Assembly: GCA_964390555.1 (NCBI GenBank)
Contig: CAYMJU010000125.1
Coordinates: 55,484-119,483 of the forward strand
Direction: 5' to 3'
DNA: 64,000 bases
DNA from: CAVTWS01 sp964390555
GTDB taxonomy: Bacteria; Actinomycetota; Acidimicrobiia; Acidimicrobiales; SHLQ01
Of the stretch, positions 18,391 through 26,432 are shown one piece after another; position 1 is the first letter of the stretch, and each line of letters starts with the position of its first letter. The notes below the pieces were generated by a model. The model did not search any database. It saw nothing but the letters and a program-made list of their open reading frames with translations, and was not told where the DNA came from. The translations under genes were made by a program, and so were the position numbers.

Positions 18391-19026
18391 TCAGCCGACG
18401 AGGGACTCGAGCTCGGCCATGGCGATGTCTATGTCGTCGCCCGCTATCACCCCGTGCATGCCCAGCTCGACGGCGGCGGCCACGTTGCTCGCCATGTCGT
18501 CGACGAACGCTGCTCGGCCCGGGTCGGCGACGCCGAGTCGCTCCATCGCTAGGAGATAGATCGCCGCGTCGGGCTTGCGCAATCCGACGGCGCTTGAATC
18601 GACGATCGTCTCGAAAAGCCCCACGTCGATCAGCGTGGTCCACCGATCGGCGAACTCCTTGATGTTGTTGGTGATCATCCCGTGGCGGATGCCGCGCTCG
18701 GTCAGAACGTTGAGCGTGCGAAGCGAGCGTTCCCGCCGCCGTTCCCCGTCGGCGGCCGAGCCCATCGCGGCGAAGATCGACGCGGTATCGAGATCGAGGC
18801 CTCGGCCCGCGGCGTTGGCCGTGATCGCCGCCATGGTGTCGGCCAGAGTGGCTTCGCCGCGTTCCAGCCGATGCCACGGGTGATCGTTGTTGTGGTGGTA
18901 CGCCCCGAACACCACGTCCCACAACTCGGGGGTCTCGATGCCGATCGTCTCAGCGAACTGGGCCATGCCGCTGACCGGCGACGCGGTGAACACCCCGCCG
19001 AGATCCCAGAACACCACGTCGATCAT
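18391..19026 (-). CDS. HAD-superfamily hydrolase
   Basis: The 211 residues show the HAD motifs in order: D8 in FWDLGGVF, Thr in MITNNIKEF (about 118), Lys in GLRKPD (about 149), and the acidic pair in AFVDDMASN (about 173). The second Asp of motif I is replaced by Gly, as in the YihX-type DLGGV group. It is probably a small-molecule phosphatase. Its ATG overlaps the stop of the rRNA methyltransferase gene (ATGA). Confidence 0.88.
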   Translation of the reverse strand: MIDVVFWDLGGVFTASPVSGMAQFAETIGIETPELWDVVFGAYHHNNDHPWHRLERGEATLADTMAAITANAAGRGLDLDTASIFAAMGSAADGERRRERSLRTLNVLTERGIRHGMITNNIKEFADRWTTLIDVGLFETIVDSSAVGLRKPDAAIYLLAMERLGVADPGRAAFVDDMASNVAAAVELGMHGVIAGDDIDIAMAELESLVG

Positions 19027-20312
19027 GGTTGAAGTGTGGCCCGACGCCGGCCCCGACGCGAAACCCGTGCCAGCACGGCGTTCAAATAGGCGCCCTCGGG
19101 GAAGCCGATCGGATGGTCGGCGGGGTGGGCGGTGCGCTCGACCACGTCGAGCTCCGCGCCCCGGTCCCGCGCCGCGGCGCCGACCAAGGCGTCGAGGTCA
19201 ACCGACGACACCGGCCGCGAACACGAAGCCAGCAGGACCAGACCGCCATCGCGCGCCAAGTCGATCCCCGCCGAGAAGATTCGGCGGTACGCGGCCTCGG
19301 CCCGCGACACGTGTTCACGGCGCGTGGCGAACGCTGGCGGGTCGACGACGACGACGTCGAAGCGGTGGCCGCGGGTGCGCAGGTCGTCGAGCACCGCGAA
19401 GGCGTCACCGGCGATAGACCGCTGGTCGCACTTCGACACCTGATCGGGGTTGAGTGCCATGTTCGCCCCCAGTCCGGCGAGCGCAGGCGCGCTGATGTCG
19501 ACGCTCGTGACCGACCTTGCGCCGCCCGCCGCCAGGGCGAGCGTGAACCCTCCAGTACACGCGAATACGTCGAGCGCCTCGGCGCCTGCCGCCAGCGCAC
19601 CGATCCGGCGCCGGTTGTCACGCTGGTCGAGGAAGTGCCCGGTCTTGTGCCCGGCCACGACATCGGCACCGAACCACAGACCGTTCTCGCGAAACAGCAC
19701 CGGATCGGGCGGAGGAGCGCCGAACGCCACCATGCCGTCGACCGCCACACCCGCCGAGACGGCGGCCGTTACACCCGCCGAGACGGCGGCCGTTACACCC
19801 GCCGAGACGGCGGCCGTTACGAGGCGGGCCAGTCGCACGACGACGGAATCGGGTTCGAGCACCGCGACCACGGCGCCCACCACTGCGTCGAGGTGGGCGA
19901 GCCAGGCCGCCGAGTAGAGCTTCACGACGGCTACCGAGCCGTAGCGGTCGACGACCAGCCCCGGTAGCCCGTCGTTCTCGCCATGCACGATGCGAAATGC
20001 CGTGGTCGCGGGGTCGGCGTTCAGCTCGGACCGGCGCATGGTCGCCGCCGCGACGCGCCCGACCAGCCAAGCGTCGTCGATCGGCTCGGGCTCACCGACG
20101 TGCAAGACGCGGATCCGGATGGCCGACCCCGGATCCCATAGCCCCACGGCCACGAACCGCTTCCGGTCGTCGAACACCACGGCCAGATCGCCCGGGCGCC
20201 CCGGCGCACTGGCCGATCGGATCGAAGGCTCGAACACCCACGGATGACCGGACCGGACGCGCCGCAATCCACCATCGGTCAGCCGAACGGCGATCCGGGC
20301 CGGCCCGCTCAC
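19023..20312 (-). CDS. RlmI-like SAM-dependent rRNA methyltransferase with PUA domain
   Basis: From the GTG at 20312 the protein has 429 residues. An N-terminal PUA-type RNA-binding domain includes RSGHPWVFEPSI. The methyltransferase core includes VFACTGGFTLALAAGGA (SAM site), VVVDPPAFA (DPP motif) and a catalytic-type Cys in LASCSRPVSS. This matches the RlmI/YccW 5-methylcytosine enzymes acting on 23S rRNA. A TAAVSAGV peptide is repeated three times in the linker before the catalytic core. The start overlaps the ligA stop (GTGA). Confidence 0.87.
   Translation of the reverse strand: MSGPARIAVRLTDGGLRRVRSGHPWVFEPSIRSASAPGRPGDLAVVFDDRKRFVAVGLWDPGSAIRIRVLHVGEPEPIDDAWLVGRVAAATMRRSELNADPATTAFRIVHGENDGLPGLVVDRYGSVAVVKLYSAAWLAHLDAVVGAVVAVLEPDSVVVRLARLVTAAVSAGVTAAVSAGVTAAVSAGVAVDGMVAFGAPPPDPVLFRENGLWFGADVVAGHKTGHFLDQRDNRRRIGALAAGAEALDVFACTGGFTLALAAGGARSVTSVDISAPALAGLGANMALNPDQVSKCDQRSIAGDAFAVLDDLRTRGHRFDVVVVDPPAFATRREHVSRAEAAYRRIFSAGIDLARDGGLVLLASCSRPVSSVDLDALVGAAARDRGAELDVVERTAHPADHPIGFPEGAYLNAVLARVSRRGRRRATLQP
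19747..19818. repeat. 24-bp tandem repeat, three copies, in frame
   Basis: Three perfect head-to-tail 24-bp units (19747-19770, 19771-19794, 19795-19818) lie inside the rRNA methyltransferase gene and encode three copies of an 8-residue Ala/Val/Thr peptide. The unit length is a multiple of three, so copy-number change would keep the frame. It falls between the PUA-side region and the catalytic domain. Confidence 0.95.
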
Positions 20313-22339
20313 GCGGAACCAGGCAGCTCGCCTGTCGCGAGCAACCGCTCGAAGCCGGCCTCATCGAGGATCGGCACGCCGAGCTCGTCGGCCTTGGTGA
20401 GCTTCGACGCGCCCGGTGCCTCGCCGACGACGACGGCGAACGTCTTGTTCGACACCGACCCTGGTGACTTGCCGCCGCGGTCGGTGATGGCGGCCTCGGC
20501 CGCGTCGCGCGTGTAGCCGGCCAACGTGCCCGTGACCACGACCGCCTTCCCTGTAAGGGTCTGCGGCGAGAGGGACCGTTCGGGACCGACGACATTGACC
20601 CCGACCGCCCGCAGGCGCTCGATCAGCTGGCGGTTACGCGGCTCCGCCAGCCAGGCGTGGACGGCGCCGGCGATCGTCGGACCGATCCCTTCGACCGCAG
20701 CCAGGTCGTCGACCGACGCCTCGAGCAGACCGTCGATATGACCGAAGGCCCGCGCGAGCGTCTCGGCGATCGTGCCGCCGACGTGCGGGATGCGCAGGCC
20801 GAACAGCAACCGGCCTAGTGGTTGGGCCCTCGACGCGTCGACGGCCAGAGCCAGGTTGGCCACCGACAGCTCGCCGAAGCCGTCGAGTTGGCGGATGGCG
20901 TCGAGGTCGAGCACGTAGAGATCGGCGGGATCACCAACCAGGCCGAGAGAGACGAAGAGGTCGATGCGCTGCTCGCCGAAACCCTCTATGTCCATGGCGC
21001 CGCGGGACACGAAGTGCTCGACGCGCCCGCGGACCTGGCGAGGGCAGTCGTAGTTGACGCACATGGTGAAGGCCCCGCCGTCGGCGCGGACGAGCGGGTG
21101 ACCACACACCGGACAGTGGGTCGGGAACACCCACGGATGGCTGTCAGCGGTCCGCTCGGCCAGCACCGGGCCCACCACTTCGGGGATCACGTCGCCGGCC
21201 CGCCGCACGATCACCATGTCGCCCGGCCGCACGTCCTTGGTGGCCACCTGGTCGCTGTTGTGAAGCGTCGCGGTGCCGACGGTTACGCCGCCGACGAACA
21301 CCGGCTCGAGGCGAGCGAACGGGGTGGCGACCCCCGAAGGCCCGATCGACACCTCGATGTCGAGGAGCCGGGTGGTTCGCTCCTCGGGCGGAAGCTTGTA
21401 GGCGATGGCCCAACGCGGCGCCTTGGCCGTGGCGCCGAGCCGGCGCTGGTGGGCCAGGTCGTCGACCTTGACGACCACGCCGTCGAACTCGTAGTCGAGG
21501 TCGTGACGACGGCGCTCGAACCCGGAGATGAACGCCTCGACCTCGGCGATCGTCGCGACCACGAGAGTGTGCTCGTTCACGGGCAAGCCGAGCGACGCCA
21601 GCAGCGAGAAGGTGTCGTGGTGGCTGGCGATGTCGGGGCCACCCTCGACCTGGCCGAGTTGGTACGCCCAGAACGACAGCCGGCGAGTGGCGGTGATCGA
21701 GGCGTCCTTCTGGCGCAGCGAACCCGCCGCGGCGTTGCGGGGGTTGACGTAGGGCTTGGCGCCGACGGCTTCGATCGCGGTGTTCAACGCCTTGAACGTC
21801 GACCGCCGCAGGTACACCTCGCCCCGCACCTCCAGCACCGGCGGTGCCCCCACTGCCAGGCGATGCGGCAGATCTGCGATGGTCGAGATGTTGGCCGTTA
21901 CGTCCTCGCCGACGCGGCCGTCGCCCCGGGTCGCGCCCTGGACCAGCACCCCGTTCTCGTAGCGGACCGATACCGCCAGTCCATCGAACTTGAGCTCGCA
22001 GGCGTACGGGGCGGGATCGGCACCTTCGAGACGCTTGACCAATCGATCGTTCCAGGCCCGCAGTTCGTCGAAGCTGAACGCGTTGTCGAGAGACATCATG
22101 CGGACCCGATGCTCGACCGGTGCGAACGCCGCCGATGGAGCACCGCCGATGAGGTTCAGCGGCGAATCGTCGCCCGCGAGGTCGGGATGCGCCTCCTCGA
22201 GACAGCGCAGCTCGCGGACGAGAGCGTCGTAGTCGGCGTCGGGGATCGCAGGCTCGTCGAGGTCGTAGTAGCGCCGGTTGTGTGCGGCGATGCTGGTCCG
22301 CAGCGCGGCGATCTGGCCGGCGATGTCGGTCTCGCTCAT
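20309..22339 (-). CDS. ligA: NAD-dependent DNA ligase
   Basis: The 676-residue ligase is of normal family length. Domain Ia includes RRYYDLDEPAIPDADYDAL. The adenylated lysine is K117 in CELKFDG. An OB fold, a Cys4 zinc finger (CPVC...CVNYDC), a helix-hairpin-helix region and a C-terminal BRCT domain (TGKAVVVTGTLAGYTRD) complete it. It seals Okazaki fragments and repair nicks. Confidence 0.97.
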   Translation of the reverse strand: MSETDIAGQIAALRTSIAAHNRRYYDLDEPAIPDADYDALVRELRCLEEAHPDLAGDDSPLNLIGGAPSAAFAPVEHRVRMMSLDNAFSFDELRAWNDRLVKRLEGADPAPYACELKFDGLAVSVRYENGVLVQGATRGDGRVGEDVTANISTIADLPHRLAVGAPPVLEVRGEVYLRRSTFKALNTAIEAVGAKPYVNPRNAAAGSLRQKDASITATRRLSFWAYQLGQVEGGPDIASHHDTFSLLASLGLPVNEHTLVVATIAEVEAFISGFERRRHDLDYEFDGVVVKVDDLAHQRRLGATAKAPRWAIAYKLPPEERTTRLLDIEVSIGPSGVATPFARLEPVFVGGVTVGTATLHNSDQVATKDVRPGDMVIVRRAGDVIPEVVGPVLAERTADSHPWVFPTHCPVCGHPLVRADGGAFTMCVNYDCPRQVRGRVEHFVSRGAMDIEGFGEQRIDLFVSLGLVGDPADLYVLDLDAIRQLDGFGELSVANLALAVDASRAQPLGRLLFGLRIPHVGGTIAETLARAFGHIDGLLEASVDDLAAVEGIGPTIAGAVHAWLAEPRNRQLIERLRAVGVNVVGPERSLSPQTLTGKAVVVTGTLAGYTRDAAEAAITDRGGKSPGSVSNKTFAVVVGEAPGASKLTKADELGVPILDEAGFERLLATGELPGSA

Positions 22340-22473
22340 CGCGGCGAGCCTACCGACGTGCGCTGACAGTGAACGGACTGCGCATCACCCGCGGGACTGC
22401 GGCGTCGGCTAGCTCGAGCGGAGGCGGCGCCGCGAGTGGTCAGCGCGGGCGGCGCCGCGCGAACGTGCGCGCC

Positions 22474-23388
22474 ATGGCGACAGAGCGACCCGGACCCAGC
22501 GTAGGGAGCACCGCCGGGCGTCGGGCCGAGCGGGTTTCGCTCTGGCTCCTTCGTGCCGGCTGGCTCGGCGCTCCGTTCACGGTCGGCGCCGCCCTGGCCG
22601 ACGCCTTCCACGACCTCGACGAACCGATCCGTTCGACCGCCTCGTGGATCGCCTGGCTGGCGTGGGCCGCAGGCCTCGCCGCGCTCGCCGTGCCCCGGGC
22701 ACCCTCGCTCACGGTCGTCCGGATCGTCGTGCCGGGCGCACTCGCGGCCGCCGGGTGGGCAAACATCGATGCTGATGTAGGCGCTCTCACGGTGGCATCG
22801 GTCGCGCTCGCGGCAGCGGCGACCGCGCTGGCGCTGAGCCCGCCGGTCACCGACGCGTTCGTCGACGGATCCTCGTACGGCCCCGAGCGTCGCGTCGGCT
22901 TGAAGGTACCGCCGATGCTCCTGCTCGGCCCGATTCCACTCACGTGGTCGGCGGCGACCGCGGGGGTGGTAACCGGCCCCCTCCTACTGGCCGCCCGCCA
23001 ATGGGTGCTCGGCGCGCTCGCGGTAGCTGCCGGTGGGGCCGTCGTGGTTGTCGCGTGGCGGGCGTTGAACCAGCTGTCTCGGCGGTGGCTCGTCTACGTC
23101 CCGGCCGGGGTCGTGGTCCACGATCCCCTCGCGCTACGAGAGCCGGTCTTGTTCCAACGCCACACCATCGCCGGCTTCGGTCCCGCGCCGGTCGACGCGG
23201 CGACCGCGACCTTGGACCTCACCAAGGGTGCCGCCGGCCTGGTGCTCCATCTCGACGTGCGGTCACCCGTCGACCTGCCCCTCGCCCGCAGCGACCGCAC
23301 CGAACCGGCGGCGTCGCTCCTGCTCGCGCCCGGTCGGCCGGGGGTGGCGGTCGCCGAAGCCGCCGCCCGCCGCATCACCATCGCCTGA
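22474..23388 (+). CDS. Membrane protein, unknown function
   Basis: The ATG at 22474 gives 304 residues. Several hydrophobic segments occupy about 25-130 and 150-195. A soluble C-terminal domain (about 205-300) contains VYVPAGVVVHDPLALREPVLF. That tail resembles PH-like domains of actinobacterial membrane proteins, but I cannot name the family. It diverges from ligA and converges on mnmA. Confidence 0.65.
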   Translation: MATERPGPSVGSTAGRRAERVSLWLLRAGWLGAPFTVGAALADAFHDLDEPIRSTASWIAWLAWAAGLAALAVPRAPSLTVVRIVVPGALAAAGWANIDADVGALTVASVALAAAATALALSPPVTDAFVDGSSYGPERRVGLKVPPMLLLGPIPLTWSAATAGVVTGPLLLAARQWVLGALAVAAGGAVVVVAWRALNQLSRRWLVYVPAGVVVHDPLALREPVLFQRHTIAGFGPAPVDAATATLDLTKGAAGLVLHLDVRSPVDLPLARSDRTEPAASLLLAPGRPGVAVAEAAARRITIA

Positions 23389-23409
23389 GCCGCTCGCCAG
23401 CGTCGTCGG

Positions 23410-24447
23410 TCAACTGACGGCGATACCGCCGCCGAGGACCTGGTCGCCGTCGTAGAGCACGACGCTTTGACCCGGAGCGATGCGGCGCTGGGGCGTGGAG
23501 AACGAGATGGTGGAGCCCACGACGACCCCGGCGAGGGGCCGGCCGTGGGCGCTCGCCTGCACGATCACCGGACCGGTGACGGGCGTGGCCGCCCACACGA
23601 AATCGGTCAACTCGACGCGATCGGTCAGCAGTTCGGCACGCCGGCCGAGCCGAACGGTGGCGGTCGTCACATCCACCGCTACGGCGTAGCGACGCTCGCC
23701 GCTCGCCACCCCCAGCGCCTTGCGCTGGCCGATCGTGACCAGCTCGACGGCGGGCACCGATCCGACGACGGAACCCGACTCGTCGACCACCCGTCCCGGC
23801 GTCAGAGGGATGCGCGACCCGAGAAACGACTCGCGGCCGCCGGTTGCCGTGATGAAGCAGACGTCTTGGCTATCGGGCTTGGCGGCGGTGCGGAGGCCGA
23901 GCACCCGGGCCCGGGTTCGGACCTGGTCCTTGGTGAGATGGCCGATCGGCAACCGCAGCCGCCCGAGCTGGCCCTGACCGAGCATGTAGAGCACGTAGGA
24001 CTGGTCCTTGGCACGGTCGGCGCCGCGGGCGACGCGCCGCGTCCCGTCGGCGCGCTCGACGACCCGGGCGTGGTGGCCGGTCGCCACGGTGGCGAACCCG
24101 AGCGCGTGGGCTCGGTCGAATAGCACCGAAAACTTGAGGTGCCGGTTGCACTCGATGCATGGGTTCGGGGTGAGCCCCGCCGCATGGGCGGCCACGTAGG
24201 GCTCGACCACGTGGCGCTCGAAGGCGTCGCCGAAGTTGAACACGTGGTGCTCGATGCCGAGGTGGTCAGCGACGCGGCGGGCGTCATCGACGTCGGACAC
24301 GCTGCAGCAGCCCGAGTCGCTGTCGCCGCCCCACAGCTTCATGGTCACCGCGGTCACCCGGTAGCCGGCCTCGAGCAACTCAGCCGCCGCGACCGACGAG
24401 TCGACGCCGCCCGACAAGGCGACCAGAACCTCGGGCGGGCCGGTCAT
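23410..24447 (-). CDS. mnmA: tRNA-specific 2-thiouridylase
   Basis: MnmA thiolates U34 of Glu, Gln and Lys tRNAs. The ATG at 24447 gives 345 residues. The PP-loop SGGVDSSVAA lies near the N-terminus. The catalytic cysteines are in NPCIECN and in the later DVCFITATGG. The start overlaps the stop of the upstream cysteine desulfurase (ATGA), so sulfur donor and acceptor are co-translated. Confidence 0.95.
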   Translation of the reverse strand: MTGPPEVLVALSGGVDSSVAAAELLEAGYRVTAVTMKLWGGDSDSGCCSVSDVDDARRVADHLGIEHHVFNFGDAFERHVVEPYVAAHAAGLTPNPCIECNRHLKFSVLFDRAHALGFATVATGHHARVVERADGTRRVARGADRAKDQSYVLYMLGQGQLGRLRLPIGHLTKDQVRTRARVLGLRTAAKPDSQDVCFITATGGRESFLGSRIPLTPGRVVDESGSVVGSVPAVELVTIGQRKALGVASGERRYAVAVDVTTATVRLGRRAELLTDRVELTDFVWAATPVTGPVIVQASAHGRPLAGVVVGSTISFSTPQRRIAPGQSVVLYDGDQVLGGGIAVS

Positions 24448-25583
24448 GCGGCCCGATCGCGGAGTTGGTGGACCGACGCGACGAAGGCGTGGACGGCATC
24501 GTCGACATCGGCGGAGGTGCTGGAGTGACCGAGGGTGAGCCGCACCGACCCGGAGATCTCGGCCAGCGGGACCCCCATCGCCGCCAGCACGTGGGATGGC
24601 TCGTTGGCCCCGCTCACGCACGAGGCCGCGGCCGATGCGTCGACACCGTGGCGTTCGAGCAGGAACAGCAGGGCCTCGCCCTCGACGTCGGCCAGGCGCA
24701 CATGGGCGTGGCCGGGGAGCCGATTTGCTCGGGAGGCGCGGCCCCCGGTCTCTACCAGGCCCGGCACCTCGGCCAGCAACCGATCGGCGAGGCCGTCGCG
24801 TAGGGCGGACACGCGAGCCGTGGTCGCGACCCGCTGTTCGACCAGCTCGCCGATCGCCGCGGCCAACGCGACCACGCCGGGCACGTTGTGGGTACCGGCG
24901 CGGCGGCCCCGCTCCTGGCCACCACCGTAGGTGCGGCTGGCGATCACGACATCGGGGCCGACGGCCAGGGCGCCCACCCCCTGGGGGGCGCCGAGCTTGT
25001 GACCGCTGATCGACACCAGGTCGACGATCTCGCCGAGGTGGGCGAGGTCGAGCCAGGGCATGGCCTGGACGGCGTCGACGTGGATCAGCGCGTTCGGCGC
25101 CGCGCGGCGAACGATCGCCGACACGTCGGCCAGCGGCTGCACGATCCCCGTCTCGTTGTTGGCCGCCATGACCGACACGAGCGATACACCATCGTCGAGG
25201 TTCGCCTCCAGCGCCTGGAGGTCGACGGTGCCGTCCGAGATGACCGGAACGAGCTCTCCTCCGAGGGCGACGACCGCGTTGAGCACCGCGTGATGTTCGA
25301 TGGCCGAGCAGAGAACCCGCCCGCCGCGACGGGCGTGCACGCCGAGGACCGCGAGGTTGTCGGCCTCGGTCCCACCCGACGTGAAGATCACCCCGCCCGG
25401 GTCGAACCCGAGTGCGGCGCCCACGACGTCGCGGGCATCGTCGAGTGCTCGCCGGGCCTGGCGAGCCACCCGGTGTGAGCCTGACGGGTTACCGGCCCGA
25501 TCACTCATCCAGGGCAGCATCGCGGCGATGGCCGCCGCGCGCACCGGAGTCGTCGCGGCGTGGTCGAGGTACGCCATACCCAA
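24444..25583 (-). CDS. Cysteine desulfurase (IscS/NifS family)
   Basis: The 379-residue PLP enzyme mobilises sulfur from cysteine. The PLP lysine is K196 in SGHKLGAP. The persulfide-forming Cys is C322 in AAASCVSG. The N-terminal signature YLDHAATTP is present. Its coupling to mnmA suggests it mainly serves tRNA thiolation. Its promoter region contains the dispersed 78-bp repeat. Confidence 0.93.
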   Translation of the reverse strand: MGMAYLDHAATTPVRAAAIAAMLPWMSDRAGNPSGSHRVARQARRALDDARDVVGAALGFDPGGVIFTSGGTEADNLAVLGVHARRGGRVLCSAIEHHAVLNAVVALGGELVPVISDGTVDLQALEANLDDGVSLVSVMAANNETGIVQPLADVSAIVRRAAPNALIHVDAVQAMPWLDLAHLGEIVDLVSISGHKLGAPQGVGALAVGPDVVIASRTYGGGQERGRRAGTHNVPGVVALAAAIGELVEQRVATTARVSALRDGLADRLLAEVPGLVETGGRASRANRLPGHAHVRLADVEGEALLFLLERHGVDASAAASCVSGANEPSHVLAAMGVPLAEISGSVRLTLGHSSTSADVDDAVHAFVASVHQLRDRAA

Positions 25584-25619
25584 AGCCTAGAACCCGCGCC
25601 AATAGGTGAGTGCTCGAGG

Positions 25620-25701
25620 TCCGATCGGTCTCGCTCGCCTGCTGGCGCAGGCGACAAGTACCACTGTCACATTGGATGGCTCGCCTATCGGCTCGCCCTC
25701 T
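25620..25701 (-). repeat. Dispersed repeat, copy 1 (intergenic)
   Basis: A 78-bp core at 25620-25697 matches the reverse complement of 38311-38388 at 72 of 78 positions by direct comparison; four more bases extend the match. It contains a CGCCTG/CAGGCG stem and a doubled GGCTCGCC motif. Here it lies between the cysteine desulfurase and the CBS gene. Confidence 0.9.
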
Positions 25702-25720
25702 TACGACCGCGCGGCGGCCT

Positions 25721-25770
25721 GTGACCTTGGCCCCTACTCCCCCCATCGCCCCGCGGGTCCACTGGAGACA
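25721..25770 (+). promoter_or_regulatory. DosR-type box A and promoter of CBS-nirK operon
   Basis: The box GTGACCTTGGCCCC is at 25721-25734. At a spacing of 42.5 bp from box centre to start, transcription would begin at about 25770. The -10 candidate is TCCACT at 25758-25763. The mRNA leader then carries AGGAGG before the ATG at 25797. This is one of the weaker boxes. Confidence 0.6.
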
Positions 25771-25796
25771 CCACCGTTCACGAGGAGGAATCGCCG

Positions 25797-26432
25797 ATGA
25801 AGACGGTTCGAGATCTGATGACCGTCGATGTGTCGACCGTCGACCGCTCGGAGGTCGTCGGAACAGTCCGCGATCGACTGCTCGACCGTCGTATCCACGC
25901 CGTGCCGGTCGTCGATGCGGGCGGCCGGGTGGTCGGCATCGTGTCGTCGCTCGACCTGGTCGAGGAGTGGGCGCCGGAGCAGGGCATCACGACTGTGATG
26001 TCTACCGATGTCCGTTTTGTGGACTCCGGCGCCACAGTGGCCCAGGTCGCCAGCGCCATGCTCGACGAGCGGATCCACCACCTGGTGGTGGTCGATGGAA
26101 CCGAGTTGGTGGGCATCGTGTCGTCACTCGATCTGCTGAGGGAACTCGCCCACCGGATCCCCGAACAGTTGCGGCCCGCACCGGAGCGGAGCGACGAACG
26201 CGCCGAGCGCGGTGATCTGGTCGTCGTGCACGGCAAGGCGATCGGCACGAAGGAGCGCCGGGGCGTGATCACCCGCACCGGACCGGACGGCGAGGCGCCG
26301 TACTTCGTCACCTGGCTCGAGGACGATCACGACCCACCCCACGAGGTCATGTTCTTCCCCGGCTCCGACACCCACATCGAACACCCGGTGCGAAACGCGG
26401 CCGGAACCGGCGCGACCCAGGAGGCATCATGA
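25797..26432 (+). CDS. Two-CBS-domain protein with C-terminal DUF1918
   Basis: The 211-residue protein has two CBS modules (about 1-60 and 65-120) with VVGIVSSLDL repeated at their ends. A DUF1918-type SH3-like domain (about 138-200) follows, containing GVITRTGPDGEAPYFVTWLE. The CBS pair recalls the hypoxic response protein HRP1/Rv2626c of the mycobacterial DosR regulon, which lacks DUF1918. The ATG has a strong AGGAGG site. The stop overlaps the nirK start (ATGA). Confidence 0.88.
   Translation: MKTVRDLMTVDVSTVDRSEVVGTVRDRLLDRRIHAVPVVDAGGRVVGIVSSLDLVEEWAPEQGITTVMSTDVRFVDSGATVAQVASAMLDERIHHLVVVDGTELVGIVSSLDLLRELAHRIPEQLRPAPERSDERAERGDLVVVHGKAIGTKERRGVITRTGPDGEAPYFVTWLEDDHDPPHEVMFFPGSDTHIEHPVRNAAGTGATQEAS

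Noticed and set aside
16040..18559. 839-codon plus-strand frame opposite the PASTA kinase
   Set aside because: It shows no domain pattern and runs antisense through a clear kinase gene, two neighbours and their intergenic gaps.
19747..19818. Possible short CRISPR array
   Set aside because: The units are directly adjacent with no spacers and are translated within a gene.
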